Shown one piece after another: positions 43,036-51,171 of a stretch of DNA of 51,171 nucleotides. A model generated the notes under the pieces. That model had not been told where the DNA came from. It ran no database searches and worked only from the letters and a program-made list of their open reading frames with translations. Source of the stretch: Phaeobacter sp. HF9A (GTDB lineage Bacteria; Pseudomonadota; Alphaproteobacteria; Rhodobacterales; Rhodobacteraceae); contig NZ_JAATOX010000017.1 in assembly GCF_011806385.1 (NCBI RefSeq), positions 1-51,171 on the forward strand, in the 5' to 3' direction. Numbering within the stretch: the stretch's first letter is position 1; each line of letters opens with the position of its first letter. Made by a program: the position numbers and the translations under genes.

Positions 43036-45399
43036 ATGAGTATGTTCCTGCGGTTCTGGAAAAACACCGCCATGAGCCTGAAGCTGCCCGTGACCATCGC
43101 GGTGCCAGCGATTGTTCTCCTCCTCGTGGCGGGCAGCGTGGTAACGATTCGCGCGGTAAGCGAATTCAGCGATGAACAGCGGGTGGCCTATCGCACCCTC
43201 CTGAACGAACGTGCCAACGCGTTGGAGACCTGGCTGAACGACCTGAACGCAGAGGTCGGCGCCCTGGCGCTGAACGGGTCCGTCAACCTCGGGATCAAGG
43301 ACTTTGGCCGTGGCTGGATGCCGGTCGACGGCGAGGAACCATCGGCCTATCTGCGCCGTCTCTACGTGGATGAGAACCCCAATCCGTCCGGACAGCGAGA
43401 CGAGCTCCTGGCCGCCGAGGACAAATCGGTCTGGACGCTCCGCCACAAGAAATACCACGAAGGATTTCGCGCCTATCAACAGGCCCGCAATTTCCATGAT
43501 ATGTTCCTGATCGGCCCGAATGGAAACGTGATCTACTCGGTCTTCAAAGAGAGCGATTTTGCCACCAATCTTCTGGACGGGCCCTATAAGGACAGCGGCC
43601 TGGGCGAGGCCTATCGCGGCGCCCGGGAGCTGGAAAGCGGCCAGGCCTTCATGAGCAGCCTGAAAGGCTATGGGGCAAGCAATGGCGCACCGGCGATTTT
43701 CATTGCCGCTCCGGTGTATAACGGCATGTCCTTTGCCGGTGTCGTTGCGGTTCAGGTGCCCGTCACCCGCATGAATGAGATCCTCGCGCAATCCGATCTT
43801 CTGGGGGAAACGGGCCTTGTTTACATGGTCGATAGCAATGGCATTGCCACGTCATCCTCGCCACATGAAGGCGGGCATCAGGTGCTCGAGCCGCTGCCCA
43901 CAACCGAGGCCATCTCTGCCGCGATCACCGGTGAGCAACGCTATCTTCCGCATACGCCGGGCCTGGAGGATGGCGACGTGATTGCAGTTACGGACAGCAT
44001 TCGGATCCCCAACGGGGAATCCTGGGGCGCGGTCCTTGAAATCAATTACGACGAGGCCACGACCCATGTCACAGCCCTGATCCGAAACTCCTTGCTGACG
44101 GCGCTTGGCGTCTCTCTGGGCGTTTTGTTCTTCTCTTGGCTTGCCGCGCGCACCGTGACGCGCCGGGTGGAGGCGCTGAACCACGACATGCACGCGGTTG
44201 CCGATGGCAAATACGACACCATCATCAGAGGCACCGACTATGGCGATGAATTCGGCCAAATCACGCGCACGCTAGAGGTGTTCAAGGGCGACCTGAAGGT
44301 GGCCGAACAGGCCGAACAGGAACGCCAGCACAAACAGGCGGAACAGGACGAGGTTGTCGCGCAGCTCAGCGGCGGGTTGGTGCAACTGGCGAAGGGTAAC
44401 CTGACCCATGAGATCACCACCGCCTTCCCCGAAGAACATGAAAAGCTCCGCCTTGATTTCAACAGCGCTGTCTCCCGCCTCTGTCTGTTGGTCAACGAAG
44501 TCATTGACGCGGCACAAAGCATCCGCGCCGGCGCACTGGAGATCAATCGCTCCTCCGGCGATCTGTCGCAACGCACGGAAGCCCAGGCCGCCACGCTGGA
44601 AGAAACCGCCGCGGCGCTGGACGAGCTCACTGCAAGCGTAAGATCCTCCGCCGAGGGGGCCCAAAGCGTGGACGGCATCGTCAAGGAGGCGCGCTCCGAG
44701 GCGGATCAGAGTGGCACCGTGGTTCAAAACGCGGTCACGGCCATGACCGAGATCGAGACCTCGGCGAACCAGATTTCGCAGATCATCGGCGTCATCGACG
44801 ACATCGCCTTTCAGACCAATCTGCTGGCACTGAACGCAGGGGTCGAAGCCGCCCGCGCAGGAGAGGCAGGCCGTGGTTTCGCCGTTGTTGCCGCCGAGGT
44901 GCAAACCCTGGCGCAACGCTCCGCCAATGCGGCAAGCGAGATCAAGGCGTTGATTCAGAACTCCGGCGAGCAGGTCGGCCGCGGTGTGGACCTGGTTGGC
45001 AAGGCCGGACAAGCGCTCGAAAGCATCGTCGCCCGAGTGTCGCATATTGCGAGCCTGATTTCAGAAATCGCCGAAGGTGCAGGGGAACAATCCACCGGTA
45101 TTGCCGAAATCAACACCGGCATGTCGCAGCTCGATCAGGTCACCCAGCAAAACGCCGCGATGGTCGAAGAGGCCACCGCCGCCAGCCAGTTGCTGAATAA
45201 TGACGCTGACAAGCTGGCCGACCTCGTATCGCGATTTGAAACCGGGCGGAGCGATCCGCACCACCGCGAAGACATGCCCGTGATCAAACCGACCGCCCAT
45301 GGCGACGTCTGGGACACAGAGGATGACATCATCCTCCCCGCAGCGCCGGCCGAAGCCCACGATGGCAATGCGGCACGGGCAATCTGGCAGGACTTCTAA
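43036..45399 (+). CDS. Methyl-accepting chemotaxis protein with Cache sensor
   Basis: This 787-residue chemoreceptor has membrane helices at about residues 18-40 and 345-368, with a double Cache periplasmic domain between them. Inside that domain, [20 protein letters not shown] and [15 protein letters not shown] mark the two halves. A HAMP domain follows (about 370-420), and a second HAMP-like segment is near 445-495. The signalling tip lies around 590-620 ([19 protein letters not shown]). The last five residues are IWQDF, which look like a CheR/CheB tether. It is a single-gene unit followed by a strong hairpin. Small organic ligands are typical of Cache receptors. Confidence 0.94.
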   Translation: MSMFLRFWKNTAMSLKLPVTIAVPAIVLLLVAGSVVTIRAVSEFSDEQRVAYRTLLNERANALETWLNDLNAEVGALALNGSVNLGIKDFGRGWMPVDGEEPSAYLRRLYVDENPNPSGQRDELLAAEDKSVWTLRHKKYHEGFRAYQQARNFHDMFLIGPNGNVIYSVFKESDFATNLLDGPYKDSGLGEAYRGARELESGQAFMSSLKGYGASNGAPAIFIAAPVYNGMSFAGVVAVQVPVTRMNEILAQSDLLGETGLVYMVDSNGIATSSSPHEGGHQVLEPLPTTEAISAAITGEQRYLPHTPGLEDGDVIAVTDSIRIPNGESWGAVLEINYDEATTHVTALIRNSLLTALGVSLGVLFFSWLAARTVTRRVEALNHDMHAVADGKYDTIIRGTDYGDEFGQITRTLEVFKGDLKVAEQAEQERQHKQAEQDEVVAQLSGGLVQLAKGNLTHEITTAFPEEHEKLRLDFNSAVSRLCLLVNEVIDAAQSIRAGALEINRSSGDLSQRTEAQAATLEETAAALDELTASVRSSAEGAQSVDGIVKEARSEADQSGTVVQNAVTAMTEIETSANQISQIIGVIDDIAFQTNLLALNAGVEAARAGEAGRGFAVVAAEVQTLAQRSANAASEIKALIQNSGEQVGRGVDLVGKAGQALESIVARVSHIASLISEIAEGAGEQSTGIAEINTGMSQLDQVTQQNAAMVEEATAASQLLNNDADKLADLVSRFETGRSDPHHREDMPVIKPTAHGDVWDTEDDIILPAAPAEAHDGNAARAIWQDF

Positions 45400-45455
45400 A
45401 GTCGAGACATTCTTTTTCGACGCATCGAAGGCGCGATCGCCGCGACAATAGCATC

Positions 45456-45492
45456 AGGAAGAACAGCCCGCAGAACCGGGGCTGTTCTTCCT
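45456..45492. terminator. Bidirectional terminator between MCP and dapA
   Basis: A perfect 14-base stem, AGGAAGAACAGCCC and its complement, closes a nine-base loop between the convergent chemoreceptor and dapA genes. No long T-run follows, but the stem is very stable. Confidence 0.7.
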
Positions 45493-45509
45493 CATCAATC
45501 CTGGCCCGT

Positions 45510-46382
45510 TCAGATCAAACCGGCAAATGCCATCGCCGCGTCGATCTGCGCCTTGGTGCTGTCTGCCAGCTCGGTCAGCGGCGAGCGCACCTCTTCGGAG
45601 CACAGCCCCAGTTTTGACAGGCCGTATTTCGCGCCCACCAGCCCCGGCTCGACAAAGATCGCCTCGTGCAACGGCATCAGACGATCCTGATATTCCAGCG
45701 CTTTTTTGTAGTCGCCCGCCAGGGTCGCGGCCTGGAATTCGGCGCAGAGCTTGGGTGCCACATTCGCAGTGACAGAGATACAGCCAACACCGCCATGGGC
45801 GTTAAAGCCCAGCGCCGTGGCATCCTCGCCGGAGAGCTGGATGAACTCCGCACCGCAGCTGGCCCGCTGCTGGCTGACGCGGGCCAGATCGCCGGTTGCA
45901 TCCTTGACGCCGACCATGCGCGGCAGCTTGGAAAGCTCGCCCATGGTGGCCGGGGTCATATCCACAACCGAACGGCCGGGGATGTTGTAAATGATAATCG
46001 GAATATCGACACAATCATGAACAGCGGTGAAATGCGCCACCAGGCCGCGCTGTGTCGGTTTGTTGTAATAGGGCGTGACCACCAGCGCCGCGTCGGCACC
46101 GACCTTGGCGGCAAACTCGACCAGGCGAATCGCTTCGGTGGTATTGTTGGATCCCGCCCCCGCGATCACCGGAACCCGACCGGCGGTGGTCTCGACCACC
46201 ACTTCGATCACGCGTTCGTGTTCCTCATGGGTCAGGGTCGGGCTTTCACCGGTGGTGCCCACCGGAACCAGACCGGCGGAGCCTTCCGCAATATGCCATT
46301 CCACCAAGTGTTTAAGCTTTTCCAGGTCCAACTCACCATTGCGAAACGGGGTGACGAGGGCTGGCATAGAGCCTTTGAACAT
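45510..46382 (-). CDS. dapA: 4-Hydroxy-tetrahydrodipicolinate synthase
   Basis: DapA (290 residues) condenses pyruvate with aspartate semialdehyde, the first step of the lysine and diaminopimelate branch. The Schiff-base lysine is residue 160 in [10 protein letters not shown]. The triad tyrosines Tyr132 and Tyr106, and Thr44 in GTTGESPTL, are also in place. The length is normal. A hairpin precedes the ATG by about 30 bases. It is divergent from a lytic transglycosylase gene, so two cell-wall-related genes share one upstream region. Confidence 0.97.
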   Translation of the reverse strand: MFKGSMPALVTPFRNGELDLEKLKHLVEWHIAEGSAGLVPVGTTGESPTLTHEEHERVIEVVVETTAGRVPVIAGAGSNNTTEAIRLVEFAAKVGADAALVVTPYYNKPTQRGLVAHFTAVHDCVDIPIIIYNIPGRSVVDMTPATMGELSKLPRMVGVKDATGDLARVSQQRASCGAEFIQLSGEDATALGFNAHGGVGCISVTANVAPKLCAEFQAATLAGDYKKALEYQDRLMPLHEAIFVEPGLVGAKYGLSKLGLCSEEVRSPLTELADSTKAQIDAAMAFAGLI

Positions 46383-46410
46383 GGGAATGCTCCAACTTTG
46401 GGTTTATGGA

Positions 46411-46428
46411 CGGGCAAAAGCTTGCCCG
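46411..46428 (-). promoter_or_regulatory. Hairpin in the dapA leader
   Basis: CGGGCAA-AAGC-TTGCCCG is a perfect seven-base stem with a four-base loop, 29 bases upstream of the dapA ATG. It could be a leader structure or an operator between dapA and the divergent transglycosylase gene. Confidence 0.4.
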
Positions 46429-46520
46429 GAGACACGCGCTGTCGGGGATTTGAGTTGCGCCCCTCTCCACACGCGGTATCGTCACAGCCTCTATCCCCGG
46501 AATGCTGGAAAAAGCAAGAG

Positions 46521-48485
46521 ATGACACGCAGACTCGCCAGCTCGTTGTTGATTTGCGCGACCCTTTTTGGTGCCCCCGTTGCCGCGCGCGGGCTGGAGAG
46601 CGCTTGGTCCCTGATGCAGGATAAGAACTGGCTTGAGGCCCTGCGCGATGCGGGCGAGGTCGGCTCTATTGATCGTGATATTATTGCCTGGCACTGGCTG
46701 CGCAGCGGCGAGGGTAACCCGCGCGCCATCCTGGGTTTTCTGGAGCGGCGCCCCGACTGGCCCGGGCTCGATTATCTGCGCCGCCAGAGCGAAGAACCGA
46801 TGGCAGAGGCCGACACCGCCAGCATCCTGACCTTCTACGACGGCTATGCCCCCCAGACCCCCGAAGGCGCGTTGAGCCTCGGCGAGGCGCAGATCAAGGC
46901 CGGGCAAAAGACCAAAGGCGAGGCCAGCCTTATAAACGCCTGGCGCAGCATGGCGATGCCAGAAGAGATGCAGAACGCCTATCTGTCGCGCCATGGCAAG
47001 CTGCTCGCCCCGCATCACGCGGCCCGGCTGGAGCAACTGCTCTGGGACGGGCACAAGGTTTCAAGCCGCCGCATGCTGGATCTGGTGGATGACAACAGCC
47101 GCCGCCTCGCCGAGGCGCGGCTGGCGCTGCAAGAACAGGAAAACGGCGTCGATGCCAAAATCGCCGCTGTGCCCGCCAGTTTGCAGGACGATCCCGGCCT
47201 TGCCTATGACCGGTTTGCCTGGCGGGACGCCAAGCGGCGGCAAGACGATGCCATCGCCATGATGCTGGAACGCTCCACCTCTGCCGAGGCTTTGGGCCAA
47301 CCTGCCAAATGGCTGAACCGGCGGCGTGATTTTGCCCGCCAGCTGATGCGGGACGGCGAGAACACCCGCGCCTATAAGCTCGCCGCCTATCACTTTGCCA
47401 GCGCCGAGGATGGCTATGATTATGCCGATTGCGAATGGATTGCAGGCTATATCGCCCTGCGCAAACTGAACGACGCGGAGCTTGCCGCCTATCATTTCAC
47501 CCGTTTCCTGGCGGCGGTCAAAACCCCGGTTTCGGTCGGCCGCGCGGGCTATTGGCTGGGCCGTGCCTATGCGCAGATGGGCGAGATCGACAAGGCCCAT
47601 GCGGCCTATCGACTGGGCGCGAAATACCAGAGCTCTTATTACGGGCTGCTTTCGGCCCAGGCGCTTGGGCGCGGCTTTGATCCCGCCCTTGCCGCGCCGC
47701 GCGATGTGGACTGGAAACAGGCGCCCTTCCTCAAATCCTCGGTCTATCGGGCCGGCTTGGCGCTGTTGCAGGCTGGCGAGCTGTCGCTGGCAGAGCGCTT
47801 CCTGACCCATCTGGTCGAGGGCCTGCCGCCGGAACAGGCGCTGCAATTGGGGCAGATGGCGGTGGACATGGATCAGCCGCATCTGGCGGTGATGATCTCC
47901 AAACGCGCCGCGCAGGATGGGCTGGAGCTTGCCGGCGCCTATTATCCGCTGCATCCGCTTGCCAAGATGGATCTGCCCATGGCACCCGAGATGGCGCTCG
48001 CCATTGCCCGACGGGAGAGCGAGTTTGACCCGGTGGTGATCAGCCACGCCGGCGCGCGCGGATTGATGCAATTGATGCCTGCCACCGCCCAGCTGGTCGC
48101 GGGCGAGCTGGACATTCTGCCGGATCACAAGACCGCCCGCCTGACCGAGGACTGGCCCTATAACGCCCGCCTTGGCAGCCAGTATCTGGCGCGGCTTGCG
48201 GCGGAGTTCGATGGCAATGTGGTGCTGATGGCGGCGGGCTACAACGCCGGGCCACCCCGTCCGACTGCCTGGATGAAGCGCTACGGCGATCCGCGCGACC
48301 CATCTGTGGATGTGATCGACTGGGTGGAACATATCCCGTTCAACGAGACCCGCAACTACGTGATGCGGGTCACCGAGAGCCTGCCGGTCTATCGCGCGCG
48401 GCTGGGGCAAAACCCCCTGCCCGTCCCCTTTACGCAGGAGCTAGCGGGCCGCACGCTTCAGGTTTTCGCGCCAAAAGGTGAATAG
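46521..48485 (+). CDS. slt: Soluble lytic murein transglycosylase (Slt70-like)
   Basis: This 654-residue periplasmic enzyme cuts peptidoglycan glycan chains with formation of 1,6-anhydro-MurNAc. It has a signal peptide (MTRRLASSLLICATLFGAPV, cleavage probably near ARG), a long superhelical region of about 400 residues like the Slt70 U and L domains, and a C-terminal lysozyme-like domain. The catalytic glutamate is near residue 499 in RRESEFDP, followed by SHAGARGLMQLMPATA and AAGYNAGPPRP. The start was placed at 46521, 285 codons into a longer open frame, because the signal peptide begins there. Its last 45 bases overlap the convergent transporter gene. Confidence 0.92.
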   Translation: MTRRLASSLLICATLFGAPVAARGLESAWSLMQDKNWLEALRDAGEVGSIDRDIIAWHWLRSGEGNPRAILGFLERRPDWPGLDYLRRQSEEPMAEADTASILTFYDGYAPQTPEGALSLGEAQIKAGQKTKGEASLINAWRSMAMPEEMQNAYLSRHGKLLAPHHAARLEQLLWDGHKVSSRRMLDLVDDNSRRLAEARLALQEQENGVDAKIAAVPASLQDDPGLAYDRFAWRDAKRRQDDAIAMMLERSTSAEALGQPAKWLNRRRDFARQLMRDGENTRAYKLAAYHFASAEDGYDYADCEWIAGYIALRKLNDAELAAYHFTRFLAAVKTPVSVGRAGYWLGRAYAQMGEIDKAHAAYRLGAKYQSSYYGLLSAQALGRGFDPALAAPRDVDWKQAPFLKSSVYRAGLALLQAGELSLAERFLTHLVEGLPPEQALQLGQMAVDMDQPHLAVMISKRAAQDGLELAGAYYPLHPLAKMDLPMAPEMALAIARRESEFDPVVISHAGARGLMQLMPATAQLVAGELDILPDHKTARLTEDWPYNARLGSQYLARLAAEFDGNVVLMAAGYNAGPPRPTAWMKRYGDPRDPSVDVIDWVEHIPFNETRNYVMRVTESLPVYRARLGQNPLPVPFTQELAGRTLQVFAPKGE

Positions 48486-49328
48486 CCCGGCCGCCACCAC
48501 CAAACCGGCGCCGATGACCACATTGATCCGCAGATCCTCGCCAAAGACAGCAAGCCCGATCGCCGCGGCCCAGGGCAGCTGCATATAGGCAAAGGGTTGC
48601 ACGGCGCTGGCCTCGGCCATCTCGTAGCATTTGATCAACAGCCAATGCCCCAGCGCGCCCATCACGCAGAGCAATGCCATCCAACCCCAATCCGGCGCCG
48701 TCATGGGTTGCCACCACCAAAGCCCCAGCGGCGTGACAAAGATCATGCCATAGACGCCGGTGTAGAAAAAACTGGTCGCGGTGCTGTCACGCCGCGCCAC
48801 ATAGCGGGTCAACAGACCATAGAGCGCAAAGCTCAGCGCCGCCGCCAGCGGGATCAGCGCCGCCAGTTGGAACACGCCCGAACCCGGTTGCAAGATGATC
48901 AGCACCCCGATGAAACCCAGGCCGATCGCCGCCCAGCGGCGCCAGCCCACCTGCTCCCCCAGGATCGGCCCCGAAAGCGCCGCAATCAACAGGGGATAGC
49001 AGACAAACACCGCATGGCTCTCTACCAGCCCCAAGACCGTAAAGGCCGTCACCATGATGCAAATCTCGGCCACCAGCACAAAGGCGCGGAAGATCTGCAC
49101 GCCGCGCTGGCTGGTCTGCGCCGCCTTACGCAGAGAGCCGCTCTGTTTCAGGGCGACCGCGATCACAAAGGCCGCAAAGAACCAATAGCGGATCGTGATC
49201 ACCATAAAGACGTTGTATTCACTCGCCAAATGGCGCGAAATCCCGTCTTGCAGGGCAAAGACGATGGTCGCACCGATCATCAGCAGGATGCCCATCCTGG
49301 TGTCGTTCTTGCTCATGACCTGCTGCAT
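48441..49328 (-). CDS. DMT-family (EamA) transporter
   Basis: The 295-residue membrane protein has ten predicted helices in two EamA repeats. The first begins MGILLMIGATIVFALQDGIS, and the second has AALIPLAAALSFALYGLLTR; the gate-side GEQVGWRRWAAIGLGFIGV and FGEDLRINVVIGAGLV are in place. Such proteins export amino acids, nucleosides or other small metabolites. Two starts are possible (49328 and 49316); the first was kept. It is followed in the opposite direction by slt with a 45-base overlap of coding ends. The substrate is unknown. Confidence 0.88.
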   Translation of the reverse strand: MQQVMSKNDTRMGILLMIGATIVFALQDGISRHLASEYNVFMVITIRYWFFAAFVIAVALKQSGSLRKAAQTSQRGVQIFRAFVLVAEICIMVTAFTVLGLVESHAVFVCYPLLIAALSGPILGEQVGWRRWAAIGLGFIGVLIILQPGSGVFQLAALIPLAAALSFALYGLLTRYVARRDSTATSFFYTGVYGMIFVTPLGLWWWQPMTAPDWGWMALLCVMGALGHWLLIKCYEMAEASAVQPFAYMQLPWAAAIGLAVFGEDLRINVVIGAGLVVAAGLFTFWRENLKRAAR

Positions 49329-49342
49329 CCCTGTTTCATGGT

Positions 49343-50011
49343 TCAGACCTTCCGTGCCTTGGTCATATGTCGTTTGCGGCCAAATCCGGGGGTACGCTCC
49401 ACCTGAAACCCGGCAGCCTCCAGCCCGCGCCGCACAAAACCGGCCGCCGTATAGGTCGCGGCCGTGCCATCGGTGCTTGTGTGATCGGCCACCGCCTGCA
49501 TCAGATCCTCTTGCCAGAGTTCCGGGTTCTTGGCGGGGGAAAACCCGTCCAGAAACCAGGCCTGCGCCTGCCCGGCCCAGGCAGGCAGGGTCTCGCGCGC
49601 ATCGCCGAGGATCACCTCCAGCTGCAATGTGCCCAGATCACAGCTGCCGCCGCCCTGCCATTGCGCCAGGAAGCGTTCGGCCCAGGGGCCAACGGCGGGA
49701 AAGGCTTCCAGCGCGCGCATCATATCGGCAGGCGCCATGGGGAAGGCCTCGAAACTGGTGAAACGCAGCGCGCCGCTCTGGCCGCTCTCCTCCCAGGCAC
49801 GCCAGGCCGCCAGCATATTGAGCCCGGTGCCAAAGCCCAGTTCAGCAATCTGAAACCCGGGGGTAAAGCGCGCGGGCAGATCATTGCCCGCAAGAAACAC
49901 GTGCTCTGTCTCCAAAAGCCCGTTCTGGAGCGAGAAATACGGGTCATCAAACTGATCCGAGACCGGCAACATGCCGTCCCGCCAGCTCAGCCGGGCCTGC
50001 TGGTCTGTCAT
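49343..50011 (-). CDS. mnmD: MnmD-type tRNA U34 methyltransferase
   Basis: The 222-residue protein is the methyltransferase half of MnmC: it uses S-adenosylmethionine to turn aminomethyl-2-thiouridine at position 34 into its methylaminomethyl form. IAELGFGTGLNMLAAWRAW is the AdoMet loop, FTSFEAFPM and WFLDGFSPAKNPELW are DUF752 (MnmC N-terminal) motifs, and FGRKRHMTKA closes it. The start at MTDQQARLSW has AAGGAAA upstream. The divergent FAD oxidase gene, 56 bases away, should be the other half. Confidence 0.9.
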   Translation of the reverse strand: MTDQQARLSWRDGMLPVSDQFDDPYFSLQNGLLETEHVFLAGNDLPARFTPGFQIAELGFGTGLNMLAAWRAWEESGQSGALRFTSFEAFPMAPADMMRALEAFPAVGPWAERFLAQWQGGGSCDLGTLQLEVILGDARETLPAWAGQAQAWFLDGFSPAKNPELWQEDLMQAVADHTSTDGTAATYTAAGFVRRGLEAAGFQVERTPGFGRKRHMTKARKV

Positions 50012-50067
50012 GGCGATTTCCTTTAGGGATCGTGCGGACAGGGCGAACCTGACGAAAGGGCATGGAA

Positions 50068-51108
50068 ATGGCAACTGCTGAAATCACCATTCGCGGTGCG
50101 GGGATTTTTGGCCTCTCGATCGCCTGGGTCTGTCATCAGCGTGGCGCAAAGGTGCAGGTGGTAGATCCCAACGGCCCCGGCGCGGGCTCCAGCGGCGGGC
50201 TGGTCGGCGCTCTCGCCCCGCATGTGCCGGAAAACTGGAACCCCAAGAAGGCGTTTCAGCTTGAAAGCCTGCTGATGGCCGAAGAGTTCTGGGCCGGGGT
50301 TGAGGCCACAGGTGGGGTCTCGGCGGGCTATGGACGTCTGGGGCGGTTGCAACCCATCAACGATCAACGCGGGCTGGAGCTTGCCGGGGCGCGCTGCGAA
50401 AGCGCTGCGGCGCTCTGGCAGGCGCGCGCCACCTGGCAGGTGCGGCCCGCGTCCGAGTTCGGCCCCTGGTGCCCGCCCAGCGCCACCGGCTTGGTGATCC
50501 ACGACACGCTCTCGGCCCGGATGCACCCGCGCCGCGCCTGCGCTGCCTTGGTTGCCGCCCTGCGCGCGGGCGGCGTCGAGGTGGTCGGCGACGCGCCGGA
50601 AAGGGGTCAGGTGCTGCATGCCACCGGCTATCAGGGCTTGCTGGATCTTAACGCCCTGTCGCCGCGCGCTCTCGGCAATGGCGTCAAGGGACAGGCCGCG
50701 CTGCTGGGCTTCGATGCGGGCCCGCTGCCACAGCTCTACGTGGACGGGCTACATCTCATCCCTCACGCAGATGGCACCCTGGCGATTGGCTCCACCAGCG
50801 AGCGGGAGTTCTCGCGACCGGATGACACCGATGCGCAGCTTGATCAGGTGATCACCCGCGCTATCGCCGCGCTGCCGCAACTGGCCGGGGTCAAGGTCCT
50901 GGAACGCTGGGCCGGAGTGCGCCCGCGCGCCCGCTCCCGCGCGCCAATGCTGGGGGCATGGCCGGATCGCGAAGGCCATTTCATCGCCAATGGCGGCTTC
51001 AAGATCGGTTTTGGCATGGCGCCCAAAGTGGCCGAGGTCATAGCCGATCTTCTGCTGGACGGGCAGGATCATATCCCGGAGGGGTTCCGCGTCTCGGATA
51101 ATTTCTAG
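50068..51108 (+). CDS. MnmC-like FAD-dependent oxidase
   Basis: The 346-residue protein is a DAO-type flavoprotein with a dinucleotide motif GAGIFGLSIAW at its start. SSGGLVGALAPHVPENWNP and the late GVRPRARSRAPMLGAWPDRE match the C-terminal oxidase half of MnmC, which removes the carboxymethyl group from cmnm5s2U34 in tRNA. The ATG at 50068 has AAAGGG seven bases upstream, and an ATG two codons earlier has poor spacing. It is divergent from mnmD. A D-amino-acid oxidase-like function on a free substrate is the alternative. Confidence 0.82.
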   Translation: MATAEITIRGAGIFGLSIAWVCHQRGAKVQVVDPNGPGAGSSGGLVGALAPHVPENWNPKKAFQLESLLMAEEFWAGVEATGGVSAGYGRLGRLQPINDQRGLELAGARCESAAALWQARATWQVRPASEFGPWCPPSATGLVIHDTLSARMHPRRACAALVAALRAGGVEVVGDAPERGQVLHATGYQGLLDLNALSPRALGNGVKGQAALLGFDAGPLPQLYVDGLHLIPHADGTLAIGSTSEREFSRPDDTDAQLDQVITRAIAALPQLAGVKVLERWAGVRPRARSRAPMLGAWPDREGHFIANGGFKIGFGMAPKVAEVIADLLLDGQDHIPEGFRVSDNF

Positions 51109-51171
51109 GTTCCCAAATCGCCAGAGAGTTTGCGCTTTGCTTTGCAAATCGCCCGGGGGCAGGGCCGCGCC

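Noticed and set aside
46383-46520. Lysine riboswitch upstream of dapA
   Set aside because: The leader is only about 138 bases, shared with a divergent gene, and shows one simple hairpin rather than the five-helix lysine aptamer.

Overview
The window looks like a chromosomal segment of a marine alphaproteobacterium of the Roseobacter group (Rhodobacterales; Phaeobacter, Ruegeria or Leisingera are the best guesses). The reasons are the high G+C content, the murA-DUF2948-hisD-UPF0262-phosphatase ... infA-maf-RNase G-yacG gene order, split mnmC-type genes, and several sugar and dicarboxylate transporters with GntR regulators. This placement is an inference from gene content; no marker gene was compared.

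Layout. 1-2100 (minus): an AMP-ligase/carrier/membrane-acyltransferase fusion that runs off the left edge. 2246-7314: a fructose-type ABC locus (frcB, frcC, frcA, frcK on minus, with the divergent ROK repressor frcR). 7424-8928 (plus): a TauE/SafE permease and an FCD-type GntR regulator behind a perfect 19-nt palindrome. 8941-10841 (minus): glucokinase and a 2H-phosphoesterase-like protein. 11116-16801 (minus): a large chemoreceptor, then a CHASE-PAS hybrid histidine kinase. 17017-23516: a malonate module (TRAP transporter matPQM, decarboxylase matA, synthetase matB, divergent regulator matR). 23527-25334: an HxlR regulator divergent from a QorB-like quinone reductase and an exported SnoaL-like protein. 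25404-31231 (minus): a galactofuranose-type ABC system (ytfQ, ytfR, ytfT, yjfF) with a GntR regulator and an RbsD pyranase. 31507-40283 (minus): a housekeeping cluster from murA to yacG that contains three extra genes (NTF2-like, GNAT, nitrilase). 40367-46382: tRNA-Thr, mscS, a hypothetical gene, ytoQ, a second chemoreceptor and dapA. 46521-51108: a soluble lytic transglycosylase, a DMT exporter, mnmD and a divergent MnmC-like FAD oxidase.

How the genes work together. The two sugar ABC operons and glk form a carbohydrate uptake and phosphorylation block, each transporter having its own regulator. The mat genes take in malonate, activate it to malonyl-CoA and decarboxylate it to acetyl-CoA. 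Two chemoreceptors and a hybrid kinase add sensing. The long minus-strand cluster makes cell wall precursor, histidine and core RNA-processing factors. Many adjacent genes overlap by 1-4 bases (ATGA or TGATG), indicating translational coupling.

The features I think most worth a second look are: the one-polypeptide ligase-carrier-acyltransferase; the link between a furanose importer and RbsD; RNase G stopping exactly where its zinc-link should begin, with YacG starting with a CPxC motif at that point; the twin hairpins behind both sugar-binding-protein genes; the three-gene insertion in the infA region; and several clean palindromes beside the regulators. I did not find a clear undescribed defence system, mobile element or CRISPR array.
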